A stretch of DNA of 64,000 bases from contig JADKFE010000001.1 in the NCBI GenBank assembly GCA_016717595.1, positions 62,001 to 126,000 on the forward strand. Direction: 5' to 3'. Shown piece after piece: positions 36,243 to 46,541 of this stretch (position 1 is the first letter of the stretch; every line of letters begins with the position of its first letter). Below the pieces are notes generated by a model. It saw nothing but the letters and a program-made list of their open reading frames with translations. It was not told the origin of the DNA and did no database searches. Source of the stretch: Deltaproteobacteria bacterium (GTDB lineage: Bacteria > Myxococcota_A > UBA796 > CAJQPC01). A program made the translations under genes and the position numbers.

Positions 36243-37076
36243 GTGGCGGTCACGATCCTCGACGGCCCCATCGGCACGGAGCTCGCCGCCCGTGGGGTGC
36301 CGACGCCGCCGGGAGAGTGGAGCGCCTGGGCGATCACCCACGCGCCGGCGCAGCTCGCCGCCCTGCACGCCGAGTACGCCGCCGCCGGGGCCACCGTCCA
36401 CACGGCGAACACCTTCCGGGCCCAGCCCGGCGTCTACGGCGCGGATTTTGAGCGGATCTTGCGGCAGGCCGTCGCCCTCGCCCGGGGCGCGGTGCCCAAC
36501 ACCCACCTCGTCGTGGGCTCCATCGCCCCGATCAACGACTGTTATGAGCCCTGGCGCTCGCCGCCGCGCCCACGACCGGCCCACCGCCAGATGGCGCAGG
36601 CCTTGGCCGCCGCTGGGGTAGACCGGCTGCTCTGCGAGACCTTCCCCCATGTGGGCGAGGGGCTGATCGCCGTGGAGGAGGCCGTCGCCACGGGTCTGCC
36701 CACCTGGGCCGCCTTCACCGCGGGGCCCGAAGGCGCGCTGTTGAGCCCGCAGGCCCTCGGGGACGCCGCTCGGGAGGCCGTGGCCCGGGGGGCGTCGGCG
36801 GTGCTGGTGAACTGTGTGCCCGCCCGGCTCACCTTGGGCTATGTCGAGCGGCTGGTGGGCCTCGGCGTGCCGTTCGGCGCCTACGCCAACGCCGGGGCCG
36901 TAGACGAAGGGGTGGGCTGGGGCGAGGGCGGCGAAGATCGTTACCTCGCCTACGCGCGGCGCTGGGCCGAGGCCGGGGCGACCTTGATCGGCGGCTGCTG
37001 TGGCACGACGCCCGCCCACATCGCGGCGTTGCAGGCGCTCAATACGGGAGTCGGCGCGCGGCCTCCTCGACGCTGA
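36243..37076 (+). CDS. Homocysteine S-methyltransferase family protein
   Basis: 277 residues, GTG start 3 nt after the cytochrome stop. TIM-barrel with ILDGPIGTELAARG and TVHTANTFRAQPG. Zinc ligands are Cys in VLVNCVPA and the pair in IGGCCGTTPAHI. Transfers a methyl group from a donor such as S-methylmethionine or betaine to homocysteine. Its end overlaps the convergent Lon-like gene by 38 bp. Confidence 0.9.
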   Translation: MAVTILDGPIGTELAARGVPTPPGEWSAWAITHAPAQLAALHAEYAAAGATVHTANTFRAQPGVYGADFERILRQAVALARGAVPNTHLVVGSIAPINDCYEPWRSPPRPRPAHRQMAQALAAAGVDRLLCETFPHVGEGLIAVEEAVATGLPTWAAFTAGPEGALLSPQALGDAAREAVARGASAVLVNCVPARLTLGYVERLVGLGVPFGAYANAGAVDEGVGWGEGGEDRYLAYARRWAEAGATLIGGCCGTTPAHIAALQALNTGVGARPPRR

Positions 37077-38649
37077 GCCCGGCGAACACGGGCAAGGCCA
37101 GAAGCTCCTGAGTGGCCTGCCCGTCGCCGAGGCGGGCGAGGGTGCGGAGCGTGAGGGCGCGGAGCAGGCCGCTGGCCCCGAAGCTCTGATGGAGGCCTTG
37201 GGCGGCGGCGAGGTCTTGGGTCAGCTCGGCGTGGAGCAGCTTGCCGCGCAGGGCCGGGTCGAGTCCAGGGAGCAGGCGGACGTCCTCAAGCTCGGCGAGT
37301 GCCTCGTCTCGGCGACTCAGCAGCGCGAGGGCCCGGGCGAGGTGCAGGCGCAAGAAGCTTGAGGTTCGCCGCTGGTAGTCTTGGCGGTGCGTGGCCTTCG
37401 TCGCGAGCTGCAGCGCCGCTTGGGCTTGGGAGCGGGCCTCCTCGGCGTGTCCCGCCCGCATCAGGGCGTCGGCCAGATCCCCCATGGCGCGGGGGCGCTC
37501 GTCGTCGTTGGCGATCTTGAGGGCCTGCTCCCGCAGGTGGAGGGCCTCGTGGTGCTCACCGCTCAGGGTGTGGAGCAGGGCGGCCGGGCCGAGGAGGTGA
37601 ACCCGATGACGGGGCTTGACGGCGCTCGGCGGCGTGAGGGACAAGGCCTTGGCCGCGCCGTGGAGGTCCAGGGCGTCGATGGCCTTCACCGTGAGGTTCC
37701 CGACGGCCTGGGCGAGCGCGGCGCCGTCCAGCTCATCGAGGGTCGCGGTCAATGAGGCGGCGAGGGTGGCCTGTCGGGCGGCGTCGGCGCTGTGGTTCGC
37801 GGCGGCGAGGCAGACGGTCAGAAGCTCCCCGAGCTGGTCGGCGCTCAGGCGCAGGTCGGCCAAGAGCGGCTCGGCCAGCGCGGCGGCGTCCTCCCAGCGG
37901 CCCTCGGCCTGGGCGCCGCGGACGAGGATCAGGCGCCTCACGGGATCGTCGCCGCCGTGGCCAGCCCAGCGCAGCGCCTCGTGTAAGGTGCCGACGGGGT
38001 GGGCGCCCAAGGGGAGGCGCAGGGCCGCGTCTCTGGGGGTGAGCAGCGTGGCCCGCGGCGCCGCCTCCCGACAGAGGCCCTGCTTCTCGGCGATCTGACC
38101 CACGGTCATTACGTCACCCGCGGCGTTGAGCCCGCCGGTGGCGACGATGAGGCTGAGGTCAAGGTCGAGGTGAGCCGCGCTCACCGCCGCCAGGCCCAAC
38201 GCGAGGCCCGCCGAGGCCCCGTCCCAACCCTCCGCGGGGTCAAACGACGCCGAAAAACGTAGGGTTGGGTCACCCAGAGCGGATCTGGCGGCGTCAAAGG
38301 CTTGGCGAAGCCCCTCGTGACCGGCGGGCAGCGCGTCTTGTGGGGTGTTGGAGATCGAGACCGTCACGGTGACCAGCCGCCCCAGGCGGCCAAACACCGC
38401 GGGAAACCGGGCGACGCCGGGGCCGAGGGGGCGCGGACGCTGGGGAATGTGCAGGCGGACGGCGAGGGTCTCGTGGGCCTCGGTCCAGGCCGCGAGGGGG
38501 AGGAGCGGCGTGAGGTCGTGGAGCAGACGCCGGGCGTGCTCGCGGACCTGCAGCGCGTCGTGTTGCAGACCTTCAGCGGCGGCGCGCCAGGCGAGCTCGG
38601 GGCGACCCTCGTCAAGCCGGGCCTGCACCTCCCGCCCCAGCGCGCTCAA
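37039..38649 (-). CDS. Lon-type (S16) Ser/Lys protease domain fused to TPR repeats, no AAA domain
   Basis: 536 residues, TTG start overlapping the upstream stop (TTGA). Residues about 80-215 match the Lon proteolytic domain: DGASAGLALGLAAVSA with Ser146 and GDVMTVGQIAEKQG with Lys189. The spacing of 43 residues equals that of the catalytic Ser679/Lys722 in E. coli Lon. There is no ATPase or substrate-binding Lon N-domain. Residues about 230-530 are TPR-like helical repeats. Last gene of a three-gene unit behind a sigma-like factor; may cut a partner protein of that unit (inference). Confidence 0.75.
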   Translation of the reverse strand: MSALGREVQARLDEGRPELAWRAAAEGLQHDALQVREHARRLLHDLTPLLPLAAWTEAHETLAVRLHIPQRPRPLGPGVARFPAVFGRLGRLVTVTVSISNTPQDALPAGHEGLRQAFDAARSALGDPTLRFSASFDPAEGWDGASAGLALGLAAVSAAHLDLDLSLIVATGGLNAAGDVMTVGQIAEKQGLCREAAPRATLLTPRDAALRLPLGAHPVGTLHEALRWAGHGGDDPVRRLILVRGAQAEGRWEDAAALAEPLLADLRLSADQLGELLTVCLAAANHSADAARQATLAASLTATLDELDGAALAQAVGNLTVKAIDALDLHGAAKALSLTPPSAVKPRHRVHLLGPAALLHTLSGEHHEALHLREQALKIANDDERPRAMGDLADALMRAGHAEEARSQAQAALQLATKATHRQDYQRRTSSFLRLHLARALALLSRRDEALAELEDVRLLPGLDPALRGKLLHAELTQDLAAAQGLHQSFGASGLLRALTLRTLARLGDGQATQELLALPVFAGLSVEEAARRLPY

Positions 38650-39463
38650 GGATCCACCCCGAAGCGTGTGATGCCGCCGGAGTGGGTCACCGACCAGGCG
38701 CCGGGGGTCGCGGGGAAACGGGCGCCGACCGCGGTGATCGTGGGGGTCAGCGCGACGCCGTCAACGCTGGCCGTGGCCGCGGGGTCGCTGCACAGCACGA
38801 CGGGGGCGCCGTCGTCGTCCCGCGTGAGGGCGATCTCCCAGCCAGCGCCCTTTGTGAGGGTCAACCAGGGCGGCGCGTCCCGCAGCGCGCCCGCGGCGGC
38901 GAGCCTCACCGGATTTTGCCCCCCCCAATCGACCAGAGACACCCAGAAGCCCAGCTCAAACCGGGTTCGAGCGGGCATCCCGGCGTCGTCCAGGGGCAGC
39001 TCCCAGCGGCTCGCCTCGACGGTGGACCACAGCGTCCAGGCCGGGTCGCCGTCGGGGGCGGCTGGTCACGCAGCAGGGCGGTGGCGGCCTCGGCGTGGGG
39101 GCGCCAGGGCTCGGGGAACGCGCGGATGAGCCGGGCGGCGTCCTCGGTCACCTCACGGAGCGACTCGGCGGCGCCCAAGAACGTGGCGGCGGCGAGGAGC
39201 TCATCGAAGGCGCATAAGGCGCCCCAGGTCTGCTCCGCGTCGTCGTCCTCACCGGCGTCCTCAAGCCGCGCCAGGGCGTCCTCCGCAGGGGCGCTGAGGT
39301 CGATCGACGCGGCGGCGAGGGCGTCGCGAGCGTGAAGCAGGGCGGGATCGTTCGGCGCCACCCGGTGAACGAGCCCGGCGATCCGGGCCAGCGTGAGGGG
39401 GTCGCCGCCACGGAGGGCCTCTTGGAGCTGGGCGCCAAGCGAGGTCAGCTCGTCGTGAAGCAT
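38646..39463 (-). CDS. Unknown protein between sigma-like factor and Lon-like protease, frameshifted
   Basis: No family recognised. The N-terminal 150 residues are helical and acidic (LSAPAEDALARLEDAGEDDDAEQTW, TPR-like in places). The frame breaks at the G5 run 39054-39058 (plus strand). One extra base there joins LLRDQPPPDGDPAWTLW to VEASRWELPLDDAG, giving about 272 residues. The C-terminal part (RFELGFWVSLVDWGG, then beta strands to VTHSGGITRFGVDP) looks like a small beta domain. Coupled to the Lon-like gene by a 4-nt overlap. Could be an anti-sigma-like or protease substrate protein; speculative. Confidence 0.65.
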
Positions 39464-39541
39464 GAGGGTCTCCTCCTCACCGGCACGATCGCGGCGTTTG
39501 GTTCAAGGACGCGCGGCGCTGGACGCGTCGGACAGCGGCGC

Positions 39542-40369
39542 TCACGCCGACCGCTCACGAAGGGCGGCGATGAGGTCTTCCCGGGCGCGCTCCAGGGCTT
39601 TCCGTGCGCTCTCGCGGGCCTTCACCTCGGGCTCTACGGGCCACGGCACCCGCACCCGGGGCAGCGCGGTTGGATCCTCGATGTCCGAGCGCAGCGCCAC
39701 GGCGATACGCGTGAGGGTGTCGGTGGGTGACTCGTGAAGCCGCCTCGCCAGCTCTTCGGCGAAGGGGGAGGGGTCGGCGTGTTCTAGGGACAAGAGCAAG
39801 ATCACCCGACGGTGAATCGCCAGGCGCTCCGCGAGCCGGATGACCTCGGCCCGCAGCGCGTTCAGCTCATTCTGCTCGACGAGCGTCACGAAGCCGTCGT
39901 CAGCGCCAGACTCCACACGAGGCGCCTCGTGTGTGGGCTGACTCCGCGCCGGATCCGCCGCGGGGGAGCCTCGCCGCGCCGCCTTCTCGGCTCGCCACGC
40001 CTCGGCCTCGGCGCGTGGGCTGTGTCCAGCGCCGGCGAAGCTGTCCGCGTGGGTCCGGCGTCGCCGTTTTCGCGCGCGGTCTACGCAGAAGTTCTTGAAC
40101 GCCGTCGTGCGCCACCCCTGCGGGTTCGTCGCGCCGGGCGGGGCGAGCACCCGCGGCCGCTCGCTGGACGGCGTCTGGAGACAAAGCTCAACGAGGGCGT
40201 CGTGGAGCAGGTCCTCAACCTCGTCTTCGCTTGGGCGATGCAAAAATCGCCGGGCGTGGGGCCGCCACTCGGCGCTCACCGCCTCGAAGAACCTCGCTTG
40301 GCGTTGTTTGTTGCCCGTGGTCAAGAACGCGCGGAGGTCATCCTCATCCGCTGGAAGCTTACTCGACAT
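39542..40369 (-). CDS. Sigma-70-family (ECF-like) RNA polymerase sigma factor, divergent
   Basis: 275 residues from the ATG at 40369. Residues about 20-100 resemble sigma region 2: FFEAVSAEWRPHARRFL, EDEVEDLLHDALVELCLQ, then NPQGWRTTAFKNFCVDRARKRRRR where region 2.4 binds the -10 element. A charged linker follows. Region 4 is hard to recognise (AERLAIHRRVILLLSLEHADPSPF may be the helix-turn-helix). First gene of the unit with the unknown protein and the Lon-like protease. Likely a regulator with unusual region 4. Confidence 0.65.
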   Translation of the reverse strand: MSSKLPADEDDLRAFLTTGNKQRQARFFEAVSAEWRPHARRFLHRPSEDEVEDLLHDALVELCLQTPSSERPRVLAPPGATNPQGWRTTAFKNFCVDRARKRRRRTHADSFAGAGHSPRAEAEAWRAEKAARRGSPAADPARSQPTHEAPRVESGADDGFVTLVEQNELNALRAEVIRLAERLAIHRRVILLLSLEHADPSPFAEELARRLHESPTDTLTRIAVALRSDIEDPTALPRVRVPWPVEPEVKARESARKALERAREDLIAALRERSA

Positions 40370-40398
40370 CAACGCCCTCAATCTGAGCTGAGGCGCGT

Positions 40399-40404
40399 AG
40401 TATA
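40399..40404 (-). promoter_or_regulatory. Candidate -10 element of the sigma-like operon, with inverted repeat
   Basis: TATACT on the minus strand, 29 nt before the sigma-like ATG, lies in a short gap behind the flippase gene. No good -35 is visible 17 nt upstream. A perfect 5-bp inverted repeat (CGACG-3 nt-CGTCG, 40408-40420) occupies the spacer and could be an operator. Confidence 0.4.
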
Positions 40405-40421
40405 TCACGACGCCCCGTCGC

Positions 40422-41448
40422 TCAGAGCGTCGGCGGCGGCGCCTTGTCGCCCTTCTCCCACGACGTCAGCACCACCCGCCGCAGGTTCACCCCGGCCAGG
40501 GCCAAGGCTGAGCCGCCGAGCACGATGGTGAAGCCGAGCTGCACCAGGTGCAGCACCACGGCGAAGGTGGCCGCGCGCTGGGCGGGCACGTCCCACAACA
40601 ACAACGACGCCTTACAGAACGCCTCATACGAGCCGAAGAAGCCCGGGGTGGGGGCGACGGTCATGCCGGTGATGGTCAGAGTCCAGGTGGTCCCCGCGGC
40701 GACGAGGCTGTGCGGCAGGCCGTCAAAGGCCAACAGCACACATCCGACGGCGATGATGGTGCCGCCCCAAAGCGCCATGCTCGCGCTGAGCACCCCCAGG
40801 GCCCGCAGCGGCGCGCCGAGCAGGCTCGTGATGCCCGCCCGAAAGCTGCGCAACAACGCGGCGATCTTGGGGATGATCGGCAGCTTGGCGAACACCCGCT
40901 CCATGAGCTGAATCGCGGGCTCCCCCACGGTGAGCAGGCCCACGAGCCCCAGGCCACCCACCGCCAAGGTCGTCGCCGCGAAACGTTGCCCAGCGAGCAC
41001 CACGTCAACGTCGCCGACGAGCACACCCTGAGGCGGCAGCTCCACAAAAAACGCCAGCCACAACAACAACATGAACAGCATCAGCACGTCCATGAGGCGC
41101 TCGACAAAGATCGCGGCCAAGGACCGCCCAAACGGCACCCCGTGCTGCTCCAAGAAGTAAGGTGGGCCGCACAAACTCGCCCAGGCGCAGCGGGATGACG
41201 TTGATCGCCAAGAAGCCGATGGCGTTGATGCCGAACAGCGGCCAGAACGGCAGGGGCTCGCCGATGAGCGCCCGCAGGCGCAGCGTGCGCACGGCGTGGC
41301 AGGCGAAGAACAGCGCCCAAGCGGGGACAACCCAGGCGATCTGGGCTTCAGCCACCTCCAGGGCGGCCTCCCCCAAGTTCACGCCCCACAAGACCCAGGC
41401 GAGGCACCCGGCGGTCAACGCCAGGACAAATCCGACCTTGAGGCGCAC
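40422..41448 (-). CDS. YbhN/UPF0104-like membrane flippase (lysyl-PG synthase TM family), frameshifted
   Basis: About 341 residues with some eight membrane helices. Family motifs: HAVRTLRLRALIGE, NAIGFLAINVIPLRLGEFVRP, and later TPGFFGSYEAF. The frame breaks at the GGG run 41164-41166 (plus strand); removing one base gives VRPPYFLEQHGVPFGRS, the normal continuation. Such proteins move lipids or glycolipids across the membrane. Directly abuts the fatty-acid-hydroxylase gene upstream on the same strand (no gap), so they are co-transcribed. Confidence 0.82.
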
Positions 41449-42219
41449 CTAGCGGGTCCGCGGGCGGAGCGTCTGCAGGCCGATGAGGGTGTGCTGAATC
41501 GCCTGAGAGTCCTCTAAACCGTAGAGCTCAGGCGGCGCGGGCTCGGTGACGTCGGTGCCGAACATCCGGTCCCAGATCGTCAGCGCCTGTCCGTAGTTGC
41601 CGTCTTTTTTGGCCCCGTCGCGGGTGTGGTGCCAGGAGTGAAAGTGCGGGTTGTTCAAGAGCTTGCCCCAGGCGTTGTTGAGCGGGGCGGACGGGTCCCA
41701 CCGCAGGTTCGCGTGCTCAAAGGCGTCGAAGAACGCCCCGATGAGCAGCACCCCCGGCAACACCGCAGCGTGAAAGCCAGAGATGTCGAAGATCAGGCGG
41801 AACAGCACCACGGGGATCAAGGTGAGCTGCACCAGATCGACGAGGTGCATCCTCAACCCTGACGAGGCGTTGAGGTGCTCGGCGCTGTGGTGGGTGCGGT
41901 GGAAGCGCCAGAGGATCGGCACGCGGTGGTCGGCGTAATGAACCCAGTACCGCGTGAGGTCCAAGATCAAGAACGTGATCAGCGCTTGCGCCACGGGGTG
42001 TGTGAGCGCGCCCAGGGAGATCGCCCCGCGAGCGTTTTCGCCGAGCGCGGCGTCGATCCCCAGGATCAAGCCGATCCGGGCGGCGTACAACGAGCCCCCG
42101 GTGATCACGTTCAGGAGCGTCTCATGCCAGTCCACGCCCGGACTTACGCGGGGGCGCAGCGCGCCGAGCCCGAGGAAGAAGACGATGAACGAGGCCGTGG
42201 CCACAGCGGTCCAGGGCAC
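41449..42219 (-). CDS. Sterol desaturase / fatty acid hydroxylase superfamily protein
   Basis: 256 residues. The eight-His diiron signature is visible: HYADH, HRTHH, HLVDL region, then HANLRWD and HSWHH. Hydrophobic segments separate the His boxes. Introduces a hydroxyl or double bond into a lipid. Membrane-bound. Co-transcribed with the flippase, which suggests a lipid-modification and transport unit. Confidence 0.9.
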   Translation of the reverse strand: MPWTAVATASFIVFFLGLGALRPRVSPGVDWHETLLNVITGGSLYAARIGLILGIDAALGENARGAISLGALTHPVAQALITFLILDLTRYWVHYADHRVPILWRFHRTHHSAEHLNASSGLRMHLVDLVQLTLIPVVLFRLIFDISGFHAAVLPGVLLIGAFFDAFEHANLRWDPSAPLNNAWGKLLNNPHFHSWHHTRDGAKKDGNYGQALTIWDRMFGTDVTEPAPPELYGLEDSQAIQHTLIGLQTLRPRTR

Positions 42220-42372
42220 GGGGGTGACCTCCTGTCAGGCCATGATTCTATCTCAATGAGCGGCTTCGTTGCAGGAAGAAGGTAGACCAACGCCCACGCT
42301 TGCTCTACGATGACCTCTTGACTGCGAGTCGGCGCATGACGTCCCGTCGGCCCCGATTCGGGTCACCGCTGG

Positions 42373-43925
42373 ATGATCGTGAGCTTGAAGTCCGAAGAGC
42401 CGCTCAACGAGCAGTCGCGATCCGGCCCCCGGGCGGACGCCCTCATCGGGCGTCTTGTCGCCGGTCGTTACAGGATCACGCGCCTCATCGCCCGGGGCGG
42501 CATGGGCGCGGTGTACCAGGCCGAGCAGCTCCCCTTGGGGCGCGCCGTGGCCTTGAAGGTGCTGCACGAGCCAGCGAACAACGGCGAGAACGTCGAGTTT
42601 GACAAACGGTTCTTGTTAGAGGCCTCGTCCCTCGCCAAGCTCAGCCACCCCCACACCGTCACGCTCCACGACTACGGCCAGGCAGAAGACGGCACCTTCT
42701 TCTTGGTGATGGAGTACGTCGATGGCCGCCCGCTCTCGCAGCTCCTGCAGAGCGAAGGCCCCATGGCGCCAGATCGGGCCGTGCGCATCATGCTCCAGGT
42801 GGCCCGGGCCGTCCGCAACGCCCACCGCCACGGCATCGTTCACCGCGATCTCAAGCCCTCCAACCTCCTCGTCGCCCGCAACGCCGACGGCGAAGACGTG
42901 GTGAAGGTCGTCGATTTTGGCCTCGCCAAGCTCAGCGAGGGCGACCAGTCGATCACCGTCTCGGGCATGATCTTGGGCAGCCCCCACTGCATGGCCCCCG
43001 AGCAGATCCAAGGCGGGGAGATCGACGAGCGCGCCGATCTTTACGCCCTCGGCGTGCTGCTCTTTCGCTGCGTGACCGGGCAGTACCCCTTCCACGGCTC
43101 TACCTCGACGGCGACGATGATCGCCCACCTCCAGGCGCCCCTGCCCACCCTGTCGAGCGCGGCGCCGAACCTCGTCTTCCCCGACGGGCTTGAGGAGATC
43201 ATCCACCGCTGCCTCGCCAAACGCGCTGAGGACCGCTACGCCGACGCGGGTGAGCTGATCAAGGCGCTGTCCTCAGTCGGTCGGTCGGGCCCTGAAGAGC
43301 AGTCGGCGATCTCCTCACCGAGCGCGTCGTTGCGGATGCAAGGCCCCGTGGTCATCCCGCCGCCCGTCGTCGCCGGCCCCCCGCGCCCGCCCCGCGCCCC
43401 TGGGGCCTCGTCGCCTTGGCGGCCTTGGCCGTGGGCGCGCTGTTTGGCCTGCTCGTGCTCGCCTTGGCCCCCGGTCGCGCCCCAGAGGAGCCCGTCGTCG
43501 AGGCGCCGCCCGCGGTCAGCATCGTGCCGGTGAAGATCTCCACCACCCCGGCCGGCGCCCAGGTCAGCGTCGACGGCGCGCCGCTGGGCGTCACCCCGCT
43601 CAACCTCAGCCTAGAGGCCAAAGGCGCGCCGGATCCCCGCAGCTTTGAGGTCAACCTCGACGGCTTCATGCCGGTGATGGTCGAGCGGGATCTCGCCCAA
43701 GGCAAGGTTGAGCTCACCTTAACCCTCAAGCCCCTGTCCGCTGAGCCGGAGCCCGTCGAGGCGCCCCAGCCCACCGAGACCTCCAGCGGACGCCCCAGAG
43801 GGGAGCGCTCCAAGCCTACGGCCCAAGAAGGTTCCGACACCCCCAAGCCGCCTGTGAAGACGGAGGAGGGCTCCCCGAGTGACCAGAGCGCGCCCGCTGG
43901 CTACAAGGCCAACCCCTTTGACTGA
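42373..43925 (+). CDS. Ser/Thr protein kinase with transmembrane helix and PEGA domain, frameshifted
   Basis: About 517 residues. Kinase: Gly loop ARGGMGAVYQAE, VALKVLHE, HRDLKPSNLL, VVDFGLAKLSEG, GSPHCMAPEQI, all intact. After about residue 330 the frame breaks in the C6 run 43377-43382. Adding one base restores PWGLVALAALAVGALFGLLVLALA (one helix) and then a PEGA domain (KISTTPAGAQVSVDGAPLG) and a Pro/Ser-rich tail. Pattern of a membrane-anchored eukaryote-like kinase common in myxobacteria. 7 nt from the next gene. Confidence 0.85.
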
Positions 43926-43932
43926 CCACCCC

Positions 43933-46532
43933 GTGACTGGCCTGCTTCGCCCCGTGGCGCTCCTCGCTCTGCTGCTCGCCGCGCCTGTGGCTCTGGCCGC
44001 GCCGAAGGACGAGGCCCGGCGCCACTTCAACATGGGCATCGAGTACATCGCCGCCGGGGACTACGAGCGCGGGATCGCCGAGTTTAAGCTCGCCAACGAG
44101 ATCCTCCCGCACCCCGTCGTGCTGTACAACATCGCCCGCGCCTACGCCGACATCCAGGATTACGAGAACGCGATCCTGTACTTTGAGCAGTACCTCCTCA
44201 CGAACCCCATCGACCGGGCCGAGGTGGAGTCCTACATCAACACCATGCGCGCCCGCCAAGAGGCGAAGCTCGCGCCTCCGCCCGTCGAGGGCGGCGCAGG
44301 CGGCTCCACCAGCGGCGGCGGCCGGTCCGTCGGCCCCGTGGCCACGGCCGATGAGCTCGCCGAGCTTCAGCGCCACGCGCAGGAGCTCCAGGCCCTCGCC
44401 ACACGCCTCGCCGAGCGTGAACAAGCCCTCGCGGAGGCGGCGGAGGCCGCTGAGGTCGGCGGCGAAGGGGGAGAGGGCGGCGGCGCGTTGAGCCCCCCAC
44501 GGGTGAAGGCGGCGGCGGGGACGCGCCCCTGGCCCTGAGCGAGAAGGGCCTCGTAGAAGACCTCTACGCCCGCGTCGTCGTCACCGCCTCACGCTTCGCC
44601 CAAGACCCGCTCACCGCCCCGGCGGCGGTCACGATCATCTCCCAAGACGACATCCGCATGTCGACGGCCTCCACCGTCGCCGAGCTGCTCCAGACCGTCC
44701 CCGGCCTGGACATGATGCAGCTCACCGCGTCGAACCCTGAAGTGTCGATTCGTGGCTTCAACCAGCGCCTCTCCAACAAGGTCTTGGTGCTGGTGGACGG
44801 CCGCACGGTCTACATGGACTTCATCGGCTCGACCTTGTGGTCGGCCTTGCCGCTCACCTTGGAGGACATCGAGCGCATCGAGATCATCCGCGGTCCGGGC
44901 TCGGCGATCTACGGCGCCAACGCCTTCGGCGGCGTGATCAACATCATCACCCGGGCGCCGGGCGACGTGAGCCAACAAAACCAGGTCTCCGTGGCCGGGG
45001 GCAGCGCCGGGCTCGCCCGGGGCAGCGTGAACCTCGCCGGTCGTGACGACCGCCTCGCCTGGAAGACCACCGCGGGGGTGCAGCAGCTCGGGCGCTGGAG
45101 TCAGGACGCCGATCCCTCCCGGGTAGACGTCGGCTCCCCCTATGGCGACCACCCGTACTCGGTGCAGTCGGCCACGGCGAGCGCCATGCTCCAGTGGCAG
45201 CTCAGCGAGAAGGGCTTCGTCTCCGTCTCCGGCGGCGTCAACGACGGCCTCTCCGAGTTCTACTCTCTGGGGGCGTTGCGCCTGTTTGGCATCGACTCCA
45301 CCTCCACCAACGCCCGCGTCGATCTCGGCCTCGGCCCCCTCTACGTGCGCTCGTTCTACAACCGCTTCGGCGCCACGGCCCAGTCTTGGTACGCGCCCAC
45401 GAGCGGCGAGGTGCTCGGCGGCGACATCCTGAGCCAAGCCTGGGACACCGAGGCGCAGTTCAACGAGTCCTTCGGCGCCAACAACCAGCATGTGCTCACC
45501 GCGGGGGTCGGCTTTCGCCTCAAGACGATCGACTGGGTGTTCTTGACGCCGGGGGTCAAGGTTGAGCCCCACGTCAACGGCTACATCCAGCAGCAGTCCA
45601 CCTTCGGGCCCGTCACCCTCAACGGCGCGATCCGCATCGACCGGCACCCCCTGGAGAACGTCGGCACCCGGCCCACGGCCCGGCTGAGCATGGTGACGCG
45701 GGTAGGGGAGGGCCGCGTCATTCGGCTCAACGGCGGCAACGCCTTCCGAAACCCCACGTTCTTGGAGTCCTACACCGATCTCTACCTGAGCACCGGCGTA
45801 GACGGCGTCTTGGTGAACAGCATGGGCTCCGAGGTGGTGCGGGAGCGCACGGACGCCAACTACCGACTGGAGCCCGAGAAGATCCGCTCCATCGAGCTCG
45901 GCTTCTTGGACCAATCAAACGACTCCTTCCGGTTTGAGGTCGCGGCCTACGGGTATCAGGTGCTCGACCTCATCGACCTGGGCTCGGTGAGCGCTGAAGA
46001 CAACCAGCTTGAGTTTGACGCCACCAAAGGCGCCTACATCGCCGGAGAGAGCCGCTTCGAGAACGAGACCCCGGTGTTCTGGGCCGGCGGCGGTGAGGTC
46101 GAGGGCGCGTGGTTCGGGGTGCCCGGCTTGGACGTGCGCCTCAACTACTCCTTTGAGCGCATCGTCTCCGTCGCTGAAGACGGCAGCTCGACGCCGTCAA
46201 ACGCCCACCCCACCCACAAGGGCCACGCCGTCGTCGCCTGGCGAAGCCCCTGGGATCTCGACGTCTCGATGACCGTCTCGGCCTACTCCGCCCAGTCCTG
46301 GCCCATCCGCAGCTATGACGCCGCGGGGCAGGTCGCCGTTGATCTGGTCGATGTCGACGCCTACACGATCGTGTCCAACAAGCTCGTGTGGCACCCCTTC
46401 GGCTACGACGACCTCGACCTCTCGGCGAGCGCCTGGAACTGGCTCGCGCTCTTGCAGGGCGCCCACACCGAGTATCCCCTCGGCCAACCCGTCGGCGCCC
46501 GTCTCTACGGCGGCGTCGCCTACCGTTTCTGA
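43933..46532 (+). CDS. TPR domain fused to a TonB-dependent outer-membrane receptor, frameshifted
   Basis: About 866 residues. GTG at 43933, signal peptide ending ALAAPKD, two to three TPRs (about 25-110: RRHFNMGIEYIAAGDY, LYNIARAYADIQDY), a coiled Ala/Glu and Gly linker, then plug domain (VVTASRFAQDPL, VAELLQTVPGLD, GGVINIITRAPG) and beta-barrel ending YGGVAYRF. The frame breaks at the C6 run 44493-44498; one added base joins the TPR linker to the plug. As written, an independent TPR gene would end at 44538 and the receptor would lack signal peptide. The TPRs would reach into the periplasm. Confidence 0.8.
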
Positions 46533-46541
46533 GGAGGAACA

